The notes beneath the pieces were generated by a model that saw nothing but the letters and a program-made list of their open reading frames with translations, was not told where the DNA came from and made no database searches. The position numbers and the translations under genes were made by a program. A stretch of DNA of 64,000 nt from CAYYFX01 sp046330135 (GTDB lineage: Bacteria; ARS69): assembly GCA_046330135.1 (NCBI GenBank), contig JAXLTI010000004.1, positions 124,001 to 188,000 of the forward strand, written 5' to 3'. How positions within the stretch are numbered: the stretch's first letter is position 1; each line of letters starts with the position of its first letter. Positions 28,695 to 36,836 of the stretch are shown in pieces.

Positions 28695-29576
28695 TCAGCC
28701 GAACATGACCCCGAAGGAGCCCACGACGCCGAGGACGATCCCGAGCATCCGGACGGGTGTGATGCGCTCCCGGAGGAAGACCGCCGCCAGGACGAAGATG
28801 AAGATGTTGCTGGTCTGGTTCAGGGCCGCGGCCACGGACGCGGGGGCGAGCTTCATCCCGCCGAGCCAGAACAGCATGGCCACGTACGTGCCCACGAACG
28901 AGCCGGACACCGTGTAGCGCCATCTCTGCGGCGAGCGCACCGTGCCGAGGATCGCGCGACGTCCCGGGTGGAGCGCCAGGACGATGGCGAGGCCGGCGAT
29001 GCCGCCGACGAGCCGGATCTCGGTCACCCATAGGAGCGGCGAGCGCTCGAGCAGCGGCTTGACCATCACGATCCCGACCGCCATCGCGGCGAGCGCGAGC
29101 GTGCCCCAGAGCACGCCGCGCAGCAGGCCGGCCCGTTCCGCCGGCGCGGACCGCTTCTCCCGCGTGACGGCCACGACGGCCGAGAGGATCAGGACCGCCC
29201 CCGCCGCTTTGGCCAGCGTGAGGCGCTCGCCCAGCCACAACATCGAGAGGCCGATGACGAATGGGCTGTAGAGGCAGTCGACGATGGCGATCCGCCCGGC
29301 GCCGAGCGAGTTGAGCGCGAGGAAGAAGAGCGTGTCCCCTACGGCGATGCCGAGGACGCCGCTCACGAGGAGGGTCGCGTAGTCGTGCGCGGGCGCCGAG
29401 CGGATCAGCGTGGCGCCCACGAGCGGCATCGTGGCCAGGATGCACACGACGGCCAGCACGTTCTTGAACATGCTGAGGCCCAGCGGGTGGACGTGCTCGC
29501 CGCTCCGCCGGAACAGGATGACCGCCACGGCCCACGCCACCGCAGAGAGCAGCGAGAGGACTTCGCCCCAGAGCAT
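28695..29576 (-). CDS. EamA/DMT family transporter
   Basis: The 293-residue polytopic protein has ten hydrophobic helices. Two EamA halves are seen (SLLSAVAWAVAVILFRRSGE at the start; TLALAAMAVGIVMVKPLLE opening the second). It is distinct in sequence from the other DMT gene at 27005, so it is not a recent duplicate. Substrate is unknown. It ends 100 bases before the reductase start on the same strand. Confidence 0.87.
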   Translation of the reverse strand: MLWGEVLSLLSAVAWAVAVILFRRSGEHVHPLGLSMFKNVLAVVCILATMPLVGATLIRSAPAHDYATLLVSGVLGIAVGDTLFFLALNSLGAGRIAIVDCLYSPFVIGLSMLWLGERLTLAKAAGAVLILSAVVAVTREKRSAPAERAGLLRGVLWGTLALAAMAVGIVMVKPLLERSPLLWVTEIRLVGGIAGLAIVLALHPGRRAILGTVRSPQRWRYTVSGSFVGTYVAMLFWLGGMKLAPASVAAALNQTSNIFIFVLAAVFLRERITPVRMLGIVLGVVGSFGVMFG

Positions 29577-29581
29577 CTAGA

Positions 29582-29680
29582 TCGGTCCCCCGCCCGCGGG
29601 CAGCGTCGGTGCCGGCCCTTGCTTCGGTCCCCCGCCCGCGGGCGGCGTCGGTGCCGGCCCTTGCTTCGGCGGCTCGCCCG
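29582..29680. repeat. 42-bp tandem repeat, about 2.4 copies
   Basis: Units at 29582-29623 and 29624-29665 differ by a single base (TCGGTCCCCCGCCCGCGGGC at the start of each). A degenerate partial third unit follows. It fills the gap between a DMT gene start and the YaiI-like gene stop. Confidence 0.8.
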
Positions 29681-29702
29681 CGGGCTGCGTCCGCCTCGGC
29701 AC

Positions 29703-30170
29703 TCAGCCGCTCCCCGGCTTCGCCTTGCGCCGGATCGCTTGCACCGTCTCTTCCAGTCGCTGCAGGAAGACCGAACGATCCTTCGGTCCGAAGGGGGCCG
29801 GGCCCCCGCTCACCTCGCCCAGGTCGCGGAGTTGGGAGAGCAGCTCGCGGCTCGCGAGCGCGTCCCCGATGTTGTCCTCCGTGAAGGGCCTTCCGTTCGG
29901 GCGCAGCACGAGGGCGCCCTTCGGCAAGCAGCGCGACGCGAGGGGAATGTCCGTGGAGATCACGATGTCGTCCGGGCCCACGTGCTCCACGATCCAGTCG
30001 TCCGCCGCGTCGAAGTCGCCCTTCACGACGACGGCGCGCACGTCGGGATCAACCGGAACGCGCATCCACGAGTTCGCCACGACGTGGACCGTTAGCCCGT
30101 GCCGCTTCGCGACGCGGTACACCTCGTCCTTCACGGGGCACGCGTCGGCGTCCACGAAGACTTCGAGCAT
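29703..30170 (-). CDS. YaiI/YqxD family (DUF188) protein
   Basis: The 155-residue protein starts MLEVFVDADACPVKDEVYR, the hallmark of DUF188. It continues with VVANSWMRVP, FDAADDWIVEHV and DIVISTDIPLASRCL, typical of this PIN-like nuclease superfamily. The conserved acidic residues are intact. The cellular role is unknown. It lies six bases after hflC on the same strand and may be read through from hflK-hflC. Confidence 0.9.
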   Translation of the reverse strand: MLEVFVDADACPVKDEVYRVAKRHGLTVHVVANSWMRVPVDPDVRAVVVKGDFDAADDWIVEHVGPDDIVISTDIPLASRCLPKGALVLRPNGRPFTEDNIGDALASRELLSQLRDLGEVSGGPAPFGPKDRSVFLQRLEETVQAIRRKAKPGSG

Positions 30171-30175
30171 TCCCC

Positions 30176-31111
30176 CTAGGGCCCGCCCGCGCTGTCCAGG
30201 AACTTGGTGAAGTCCCCGTTGGTGGAGAGGAGGAGTGTGGTGCTGGAGTCCATCGTGGCGCGGTAGGTCTCCATCGTCTTCAGGAACTGGTAGAAGGAGC
30301 GCGCGTCCGGCGACGCGTTGTAGGCCGACGCGTAGACGCGGCTGGCCTCGGCATCCGCCTTGCCCTGGATCTCCTGCGCCTTGCGGTAGGCCTCGGACTG
30401 GATGCGCTTCAGCTCGCGCTCCCGCTCGCCGCGGATGCGCGACGCCTCGCCCTGGCCCTGGCTGCGGAAGCGGTCCGCGATGCGATGGCGCTCCGAGATC
30501 ATGCGCTCGTTCACCTTCTGCTGGACTTCCTGCACGTAGTTGATGCGCTTGAACTGCACGTCGAGGATCTCGATGCCGAGATCGGACGTCCGGGTTTGCG
30601 CCTTCGCGAGCACTTCCTTGCGGATGGCGTCCCGGCCCACGTAGATGGAATCCAGCCGCGCGGGCTCCGTCTCGTACTCGTCGGGGGTGGGCACGCGATT
30701 CGTGGTGCGGATCACCTCCACGAGATCGTGGTTCGCGATGGCGTTGCGCGTCTCGCCGTCCAGGATGTCGTCCAGCCGCGTCTGCGCGCCGCGCTCGTCG
30801 CGCAGGCGCTGGAAGTAGAGGAGCGGATCGGCGATGCGCCAGCGGGCGTAGGTGTCGACCCAGATGAAGCGCTTGTCCTTCGTGGGCAGCTGATTCGCCT
30901 CGCCGTCCCACTCGAGGAAGCGCTTCTCGAACCGATGCGTGGTCTGGATGAACGGCACGCGCATCTTGAGCCCGGGAGTATCCACCGGCTTGCCGATCGG
31001 CTTGCCGAACGACGTGAGGATCACCTGGTCGTACTCGTTCACGACGTAGAACGTGTTGCCGAGGACGATCACGATCGCGAGCAGGATCAGGAGGCGAGCC
31101 ATTCCGCTCAC
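30176..31111 (-). CDS. hflC: HflC, SPFH/prohibitin membrane protein
   Basis: The 311-residue protein has an N-terminal membrane helix (LLILLAIVIVLGNTFYVV) and a Band 7/SPFH domain (VNEYDQVILTSFGKP, DGLKMRVPF-like, WVDTYARWRIADPL). A long charged coiled coil and a short C-terminal tail complete it. With HflK it forms the periplasmic cage that modulates FtsH. The start is taken at a GTG overlapping the hflK stop, preceded by AAGGGG; an ATG nine bases later is the alternative. No ftsH is in the window. Confidence 0.92.
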   Translation of the reverse strand: MSGMARLLILLAIVIVLGNTFYVVNEYDQVILTSFGKPIGKPVDTPGLKMRVPFIQTTHRFEKRFLEWDGEANQLPTKDKRFIWVDTYARWRIADPLLYFQRLRDERGAQTRLDDILDGETRNAIANHDLVEVIRTTNRVPTPDEYETEPARLDSIYVGRDAIRKEVLAKAQTRTSDLGIEILDVQFKRINYVQEVQQKVNERMISERHRIADRFRSQGQGEASRIRGERERELKRIQSEAYRKAQEIQGKADAEASRVYASAYNASPDARSFYQFLKTMETYRATMDSSTTLLLSTNGDFTKFLDSAGGP

Positions 31112-32121
31112 GGCGTCGTCCCCTTCCCCGCCGGGGCCGCGCCTGCGTCCAGATTCAACAGGGGCAGGACGCCGCGGAGGTCGTGGTCCACGATGACCTT
31201 GCGTTGCACCTTCGGCAGGACCTGGCCGAGCGTCTCGAGGTAGATGCGGCGCCGCGTGACCTCGGGCGACTGCCGGTACGCCTCGTAGTAGGCCTTGAAG
31301 CGGGTGGCGTCGCCCTGCGCGCGGTTCACGCGGTCCAGCGCGTAGCCCTCGGCTTCCTGCACGGTCTGCTCGGCCTCGCCGGAGGCGCGCGGAATCACCT
31401 GGTTGTACTCGGACTGCGCCTCGTTGATGAGCTTCTCGCGCTCCTGCTGAGCCTGGTTCACCTCGTTGAACGAGGGCTTCACCGGCTCCGGCGGATTCAC
31501 GTCCTGCAGCACCACCTGGTCCACCTTGATGCCGGTCTCGTACTCCTCGCAGAGCACCTGCAGCTGCTGTTCGACGAGGGTGGCCGCTTCCGCGCGTCCC
31601 ACGGTGAGGATCTCGTTCACCGTGCGATCGCCCACGACCCGGCGCATCACCGCCTCGGTCATGCTGCGGAAGGTGTCGTCGACGTTGCGCACGCGGAACA
31701 GGAACTTGTACGGGTCCACGATGCGGTACTGCACCACCCATTCCACGACGGCCGCGTTGAGGTCGCCGGTGAGCATGTCGGACTCTTGCTCGTGCCCTTC
31801 GGTGGTGAACTCGCTACGGACCGCGGCGTGCACGGTACGGAAGCCGAACTCCTCCTTGAGCTGGCGCTGCACCGGCACCTTCGTGACGCGCTCGATGCCC
31901 AGCGGCAGCTTGAGATGGGGACCCGGCTCCGTGGTCCGCACGTACTTGCCGAAGCGGACGACGACGCCGACCTCCTCGGGGTCGATGGTGTAGACGCTCG
32001 TGAAGAGGACGAGGAGCACGAGGAGGGCGGGGACGACGCGACGCACCAGGGATCGCAGGCCCTCGTCCAAGCGGAACGAGCGCACGCGGCGCAGGGGCCC
32101 GCCGACGTTCCCGTGACTCAT
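31108..32121 (-). CDS. hflK: HflK, SPFH/prohibitin membrane protein
   Basis: The 337-residue partner of HflC has one membrane span at about 29-46 (VVPALLVLLVLFTSVYTI). The SPFH start YTIDPEEVGVVVRFGKYVRT and a C-terminal coiled coil with INEAQSEYNQVIPRASGEAE follow. The N-terminus is short and lacks the Gly-rich stretch of the E. coli protein. It is translated immediately upstream of hflC with a GTGA overlap. Confidence 0.92.
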   Translation of the reverse strand: MSHGNVGGPLRRVRSFRLDEGLRSLVRRVVPALLVLLVLFTSVYTIDPEEVGVVVRFGKYVRTTEPGPHLKLPLGIERVTKVPVQRQLKEEFGFRTVHAAVRSEFTTEGHEQESDMLTGDLNAAVVEWVVQYRIVDPYKFLFRVRNVDDTFRSMTEAVMRRVVGDRTVNEILTVGRAEAATLVEQQLQVLCEEYETGIKVDQVVLQDVNPPEPVKPSFNEVNQAQQEREKLINEAQSEYNQVIPRASGEAEQTVQEAEGYALDRVNRAQGDATRFKAYYEAYRQSPEVTRRRIYLETLGQVLPKVQRKVIVDHDLRGVLPLLNLDAGAAPAGKGTTP

Positions 32122-32321
32122 GCGCGCCAGACTTTCCGCGCCGCCGCGACGTGGCGGGGGGCGCCGTCCGGCAATCTAGCACAGACCTCGCGCGCCAGCC
32201 TCCGACTTCCGCGAGCACGCCGCCCACGCCGACGGGCGAGCCCAACCCGCCCCCCATCCCATGCGAGGCGAGACACGCGCCGGCGCCTCACCCCTCCGCG
32301 CAAGGCGAGAAATGTGTCGGC

Positions 32322-32351
32322 GGCTCGGCGGCGCGTGCGCTCAGCCGAGCC
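32322..32351 (-). terminator. hairpin at the end of the CHAT gene
   Basis: A perfect 8-bp stem (GGCTCGGC / GCCGAGCC, 14-base loop) begins at the stop codon of the CHAT gene. The minus strand then reads through a short T-containing stretch (ACATTTCTC). Confidence 0.45.
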
Positions 32352-35300
32352 TAATCGCCGCTGGCGGTGAACGCCGCCCAGTAGAACGGGTGCGTGCCCT
32401 GCCCCGCGGCGCGCCGCGCCTTCAGCACGGCGCGGGAGGCGCGTTGCATGGCATCGGCGGCGGTGACGGCGCCGGCGCGGCGCGCCGCATAGAGCGCGCT
32501 CATCCAGTCGCGCGTGGACTCGTCGTCCACCGCCCATTGGCTGGCGATCACCGCACGGGCGCCCGCAAGGTGGAACGCGCGCGTCATGCCGAGATACCCC
32601 TCGCGACTCCAGATCTGCCCGACGCCCGACTGGCACGCCGAGAGGACCACCCAGTCGGTGCCGCGAAGATCGAGCGTGGTGACCTCCTCGGCGGTCAAGA
32701 GCCCCTCGTTCTCGTCGCGGTCGTGGTCGCGCGCGTGATTCGCCCCGGCCAGCGCCAGGAGCACGCGACGGCCGAGCCACGGCGACGACGCGGCCACCAC
32801 GGGCGGCGAGAACGGCTTCGCGCCCTTCGCGGACGCGCTCGGCGCGGTCGGGGCGGCGGAGCCCGTCTTGTCGAGCGGAGCGACTCCGCCGACTCCGCGG
32901 GTGCCGGGCGAAGGCGCATCGCAGGAGTCCCCCAGGACCACGCCGTGCGTGGCCAGATGGAGGATCAGCTTTCCCGGAGCGTCGGCCTTGAACGCAGCCT
33001 CGGTCGCGTCGACGCCGCGGAGCACCCGGGCGCCGGTCCACTCGCGCGCGATCGACTCCACTTCGCCCTCCGTTCCGGGAAGCGGCGGGAAGGTCGACGG
33101 CACGCCGCTCGCGCAGTCCGTGAAGACCGCGCGGGTCGACGCCAGCAGCAACGGCGCGGCCGGGGCGCTCTTCGTCACGCCGTCGAAGTCCACGCCGCCC
33201 ACCGCCAGCAACCCGTTGCCCGAGAGCCGCGCCTGGTCGCCGACGAGGTCGCGCTCCGCGTCGAGGATGTGGATCCTGGGGTCGCGCTCGACGAGGTAGC
33301 CGGTCTCGCCGTCCGGCAACGCGCCCCACGTCAACGCGTGCAGCGGGCCTTCCGGCACCAGATAGACGTCGCGCGCGCCGGCGACCGCGGGCGCGATCAC
33401 GTCCCACGTGAGGGCGCGGAGCTTGCGCCCCGCCGCGCGGCACGCGCTCTCCGCGTCCGGATCGCCCTCCGGGGAGCGTCCCGCGAGCGCCTGCCACGCC
33501 TCTTGCGCGTCCGCGATCTTCTCGACTTCCCCGAGCGCGAACGAGCGCACGGCCTCGGGCGCGCCGCGCGCTCGGTCGCGCCCCGACACGGCGAACGCGA
33601 AGAGGCGGGTCGGCTTCTCGCGCAGGTCGACCATCGAGAACGCGACCAGCACGGCGTCCGGCTTCAGGGCGGCGCGCACCTCCGCCAACCCGACGTCGCC
33701 GGGGCCCTTCGTCGCGGCGACTTGCGGCGCCGCGGCCGCCCAGCGCCGCTCCGCGTCGTCGGCGCGCGACTGCAGGTCCCGCAGCGCGGCGGCGGCGGCG
33801 CTGTCGCTGCCCGCAGCGCCGCGAACGGAGAACTGCGCGAGGCGCCGCTGCGCGAAGACCCAGTCCGCGTGGGCGCGCACCGCGGCCGAGTCCACGCCCG
33901 AGCCGAGCGGGTCCCGCCGCTCCGCGATCTCGGCGCCCACGAGACCGCGCCAGCGGATGACCTCGTCCCATGCCGTCCCGGCGTCCCGAGTGTCGGGAAC
34001 GGAGGCCTGGTCGACGAGCACGTCGAGCGGCTCGCAGCGCTGGCCGACCATCGCCAGCCCCTCCCGGTCGGGAAGCGTGCGCAGGTTGTCGACCAGGTTC
34101 TTCCGGGCGAGCCGCGAGCCCTCGAGCGCAATGCGCACGGCGTCGCCGCGCCGGCCCCGCCACGACGCGGCCTCGGACTGCTCCGTCAGCGCGACGATCT
34201 CCGACTTCGCGCCGCGCAAGCCGAAGGTGTCGAGGTCCTTCCCGAGGCGCTCGGCCAGCGAATCGACCGCGCTCCAGTGGGCGAGCTTCGCCTGCAGCCG
34301 GAGCTGGAGGCACTGCAGCTCGACGACGGCGTACGGTGCCGGTGTAGGGCGCGAGCGCTCGATCTTCTCGACGCGCTCGGCGATCGCGAGCGCCTCCTTC
34401 GTGTTCGAATCCTGCAGGATCTGCGCGATCTCCGCCCACGCTTGCGCGAGCACGCTGGTGTCCGTGATCGTCGAGTCGGCCTCGATGGCCTTGCAAACGG
34501 CGCGCAACCGGTCGACCGCCCCCGAGGAGTCCCCCTCGGCCGCTTCGGTGAACCCCAGCATGTACTGCGCCCACCGCGTTTGTCGGTGGCGCGGGCCGAG
34601 CCGTTCTTCGAACACGGGGAGGGCCTTCTCCACGAGACGATGCCCGCGCGCGAAGTCCCCGAGCTCGATGAGGCCGACGGCGAGATTCCCGCGCAGCAGG
34701 GCGAGATTCGACGCGCTGTACGTCGGGGACGCCTCCGCGATCTCGACCGCGCGCTGGTCGAGGTCGATCGCCCGCGCCACGTCCCCGCAGTGGAATTCGA
34801 ACGTTCCGTAGCGGCTGAGCCCCTGGCACATCGCGGGGTTGTCGGGTCCGAGCCGCGACTCGTACTCCCGGAGCGCCGTCTCGAGCTCCGCGCGGGCTCC
34901 GTCCCAGTCGCCCTGCGTCTCCAAGAGCGCCGCGATCTCGGCATGGAAGTCGCCGATCAGCCGGTCGTGCGGCAAGCCGAGCCGGACACGGAGGGTCAGG
35001 CCCTGCCGGAGGGCGACCAGCGCAGAGTCCGCTTCGCCGAGCCGCTTCAGCGTGTTCCCGACCCGATAGTAGGAGCTGGTCACGGGCTCGCTCGCCTCGC
35101 CGAGCTTCTCGCGCCGGATCGCGAGCGCTTCCCGCGCGTGCTCCAGCGCCCGATCCGAGTGACCCTCTTCGTTCAGGATGCCGGCGAGCGTGTCGTGCGC
35201 CTGCGCGCGAAGGAGATCGGTCGAAGGGTCCGGCGGCGTCAGCAGCTCCAGGGCACGCGCGGCGGACCGGAGCGCGACCGAGTCGGCGAACACCCGCTGC

Positions 35301-35551
35301 TCGAGCCGGACGCGCGCGAGGGTCAGGTTGGCGGTGGCGAGGCGGACCGGATCGGGGTGCGGTTCCGCTTCCAGTCGCGTGCGGGCGAGGGTGGCGAGGC
35401 TGTCGGCGGCGGCGTAGCGCGTGCTGTCCAGCGCGGCCTGGGCTTCCGCCAGAACGTCGGCGACGGGCGCCACCGTGGCACGCGCGGGACGGGCCGACGG
35501 CAAGCCGGCCGCGATCGCGCACACGAGTAGTCCCGCCCAGCGAGCCCGCAC
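32351..35551 (-). CDS. exported TPR-CHAT caspase-like protease
   Basis: The 1066-residue protein has a signal peptide (AGLLVCAIAAGLPSARPARA) and about 550 residues of tetratricopeptide-type helical repeats. A C-terminal CHAT domain with the caspase-like dyad ends it: His869 in LILHLATHGVV and Cys973 in WVVLSACQSGVG, both intact. Typical CHAT tail sequences (HLAGARAVIASQWAVDD, HPFYWAAF) are present. The TPR region probably presents substrate or senses a ligand. Export is unusual to reconcile with CRISPR- or gasdermin-linked CHAT proteins, and neither partner is nearby. It appears monocistronic. Confidence 0.88.
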   Translation of the reverse strand: MRARWAGLLVCAIAAGLPSARPARATVAPVADVLAEAQAALDSTRYAAADSLATLARTRLEAEPHPDPVRLATANLTLARVRLEQRVFADSVALRSAARALELLTPPDPSTDLLRAQAHDTLAGILNEEGHSDRALEHAREALAIRREKLGEASEPVTSSYYRVGNTLKRLGEADSALVALRQGLTLRVRLGLPHDRLIGDFHAEIAALLETQGDWDGARAELETALREYESRLGPDNPAMCQGLSRYGTFEFHCGDVARAIDLDQRAVEIAEASPTYSASNLALLRGNLAVGLIELGDFARGHRLVEKALPVFEERLGPRHRQTRWAQYMLGFTEAAEGDSSGAVDRLRAVCKAIEADSTITDTSVLAQAWAEIAQILQDSNTKEALAIAERVEKIERSRPTPAPYAVVELQCLQLRLQAKLAHWSAVDSLAERLGKDLDTFGLRGAKSEIVALTEQSEAASWRGRRGDAVRIALEGSRLARKNLVDNLRTLPDREGLAMVGQRCEPLDVLVDQASVPDTRDAGTAWDEVIRWRGLVGAEIAERRDPLGSGVDSAAVRAHADWVFAQRRLAQFSVRGAAGSDSAAAAALRDLQSRADDAERRWAAAAPQVAATKGPGDVGLAEVRAALKPDAVLVAFSMVDLREKPTRLFAFAVSGRDRARGAPEAVRSFALGEVEKIADAQEAWQALAGRSPEGDPDAESACRAAGRKLRALTWDVIAPAVAGARDVYLVPEGPLHALTWGALPDGETGYLVERDPRIHILDAERDLVGDQARLSGNGLLAVGGVDFDGVTKSAPAAPLLLASTRAVFTDCASGVPSTFPPLPGTEGEVESIAREWTGARVLRGVDATEAAFKADAPGKLILHLATHGVVLGDSCDAPSPGTRGVGGVAPLDKTGSAAPTAPSASAKGAKPFSPPVVAASSPWLGRRVLLALAGANHARDHDRDENEGLLTAEEVTTLDLRGTDWVVLSACQSGVGQIWSREGYLGMTRAFHLAGARAVIASQWAVDDESTRDWMSALYAARRAGAVTAADAMQRASRAVLKARRAAGQGTHPFYWAAFTASGD

Positions 35552-35892
35552 CGAACCGCCTCCTTCCGCGGAACCGGCCGCGGCGCGTGATCTTACTCTA
35601 TCGCCTGACCGCCGGGAGACCGGGGCGGGCGGGCCTGCGGCGCTCTTACCAGCGGAAGCCGCACGCTTCGCGGTACCTCCGCATCACGTGGGTGCGCAGG
35701 TCCACCTTCGAGGCCCGCCCCATCGGCTTCGAGCCGCGCTTACACGGCGTCCGCGCTCCTGCATTCGCAGACCTGCACGGAACCCGTGTGTCCAGCTTGG
35801 CACTGCATGAACCCGAATCCTGGTATGCACCCGACGATCCACGTGCTCTCCCTTCGTGCAGGGCAGGTGGTTCCCCGTTGCGTTCCAGGCCT
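35552..35892. other. non-coding interval, possible decayed sequence
   Basis: This 341-bp stretch between the CHAT gene start and the attC-like site holds only short overlapping frames on both strands without family features. Its base composition is less extreme than the flanks. It may be decayed cassette or intergenic DNA; no gene is supported. Confidence 0.4.
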
Positions 35893-36030
35893 CCACAACT
35901 AGCGCTTGCAGCGGCGGAGCGCGGAGGATCAAGCTCGCTCTGCCGTCACCGCGGCGCGCTTCCTCATGCTGAGCGGAGCCGCGTCGAGTAACGCGGTGAG
36001 CGCTCGCCGCTGAAGCACAAGGCGTTCGGC
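35893..36030 (+). other. integron attC-like recombination site
   Basis: The left arm contains AACTAGCGCTTGCAGCGG and the right arm ends CCGCTGAAGC...GGC followed by GTTCGGC (36024-36030). Taken as a single strand, the arms pair as GCTT[G]CAGCGGCG[G]AGCGC against GCTTCAGCGGCGAGCGC. This leaves two unpaired G bases on one side only, the extrahelical-base pattern diagnostic of attC. The R'-like GTTCGGC resembles consensus GTTRRRY; the opposite CCACAAC is a weaker RYYYAAC. The toxin-antitoxin cassette begins directly after it. Confidence 0.7.
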
Positions 36031-36038
36031 GGATGAGA

Positions 36039-36296
36039 TCAGCGGTAGACGTCTCGGCGATTGCCGACTTTGATCACGGTGATTGTCTCGGCCGCGTCGG
36101 CGATCTCGTAGAGGACGCGGTAGTCCCCCTGTCGGACGCGATAGAGTTCGACCCCCGTCAACTTCTCGGCTCCCGGTGGTCGCGGGTTCTCGGCCAGCGC
36201 TTGGACGCGTCGGACAATGCGCCGGCGGTCCTTCTGAGGCAGCGACTCGAGCTCTTTGACCGCTGAGGTCTTGATCAGCAGTCTATAGCTTGCCAC
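36039..36296 (-). CDS. RelE/ParE family toxin
   Basis: The 85-residue protein has the RelE/ParE superfamily pattern: N-terminal YRLLIKTSAVKELESLP, central RPPGAEKLTG and C-terminal YRVRQGDYRVLYEI ending in TVIKVGNRRDVYR. The basic C-terminal residues expected for mRNA cleavage are present. It overlaps the antitoxin gene by 14 bp and would be made after it. Location between attC-like sites suggests a former integron cassette. Confidence 0.9.
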   Translation of the reverse strand: MASYRLLIKTSAVKELESLPQKDRRRIVRRVQALAENPRPPGAEKLTGVELYRVRQGDYRVLYEIADAAETITVIKVGNRRDVYR

Positions 36297-36513
36297 GGCG
36301 CCGGAGGTCCTTCAGGACCTTCTCGAGGTCGACGCTTGGCTCCTTTGATCGAGCGCGACATGCGGCCAGGTCGTCGGCGTCCTCGGCGAGGTTGAGGCGA
36401 ACGGCCTCGTTGACCAGATCAGAAATGGAGCGATCGGTCTCGACCGCCTTGAGGCGGAGCGCTCGGTGGAGGGCCTCGTCGAGGTAGATGGTGGCGCGTC
36501 TTGGAGTAGCCAT
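36283..36513 (-). CDS. ribbon-helix-helix antitoxin partner of RelE-type toxin
   Basis: The 76-residue protein begins ATPRRATIYLDEALHRALRL, a typical RHH/CopG strand and helix, followed by DRSISDLVNEAVRLNL. The acidic/basic C-terminus probably wraps the toxin. The ATG at 36513 has no ribosome-binding site, and the predicted -10 box ends only six bases before it, implying a leaderless message. It is probably autoregulated through octamer repeats in the promoter. Confidence 0.88.
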   Translation of the reverse strand: MATPRRATIYLDEALHRALRLKAVETDRSISDLVNEAVRLNLAEDADDLAACRARSKEPSVDLEKVLKDLRRRGKL

Positions 36514-36519
36514 GCGGAG

Positions 36520-36550
36520 ACGATAGCGTCATAACGTCATAACGTCAAGT
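36520..36550 (-). promoter_or_regulatory. toxin-antitoxin promoter with octamer operator repeats
   Basis: On the minus strand TTGACG and TATCGT are 17 bases apart. The same interval carries an 8-bp direct repeat (CGTCATAA at 36527 and 36535, a third partial copy CGTCAAGT at 36543 on the plus strand). RHH antitoxins usually bind such short spaced repeats. Confidence 0.65.
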
Positions 36551-36577
36551 GGGGAGTTTCGCGCTCCGCCGACGAGC

Positions 36578-36604
36578 GCCGAACTAGCGCTTGCAGCGGA
36601 CGAG
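36578..36604 (+). other. attC-like left half site
   Basis: GCCGAAC followed by TAGCGCTTGCAGCGG repeats 18 bp of the site at 35897-35914. GCCGAAC is the exact complement of the GTTCGGC at 36024. No matching right arm was found within 150 bp, so this looks like a truncated attC that closes the toxin-antitoxin cassette. Confidence 0.6.
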
Positions 36605-36836
36605 CTGCCGCGAAGGCACACCCCGAACTCACGGGCGGCGACCTCGTGCTCCCGTACGCCACGAACACGTTCGAGTTCGCCGAGCAGCTGACAGATAGCC
36701 TGATCTATTATCCACGCATTGTCCGCCTCACCCGCCGCACGCAGGGACCCAGGAGCATTGCGGAGAGCGCCCCGGAGGGAGCGAAGCCTGAGTGCCGTCG
36801 CGGTCGAACCCGGCGAGAGCGAACAGGGGTAGCGGT

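Noticed and set aside
32261..35530. 1089-codon plus-strand frame opposite the CHAT gene
   Set aside because: It is antisense to a protein with intact CHAT motifs and has no recognisable sequence of its own.
32351..35551. Possible type III-E CRISPR (Craspase) component because of TPR-CHAT
   Set aside because: No repeats, Cas genes or gRAMP are present, and the protein has an export signal.
35587..35991. 134-codon frame and an overlapping minus-strand frame in the gap before the attC-like site
   Set aside because: Both lack ribosome sites and protein-like composition, and the first one runs into the hairpin; considered non-coding.
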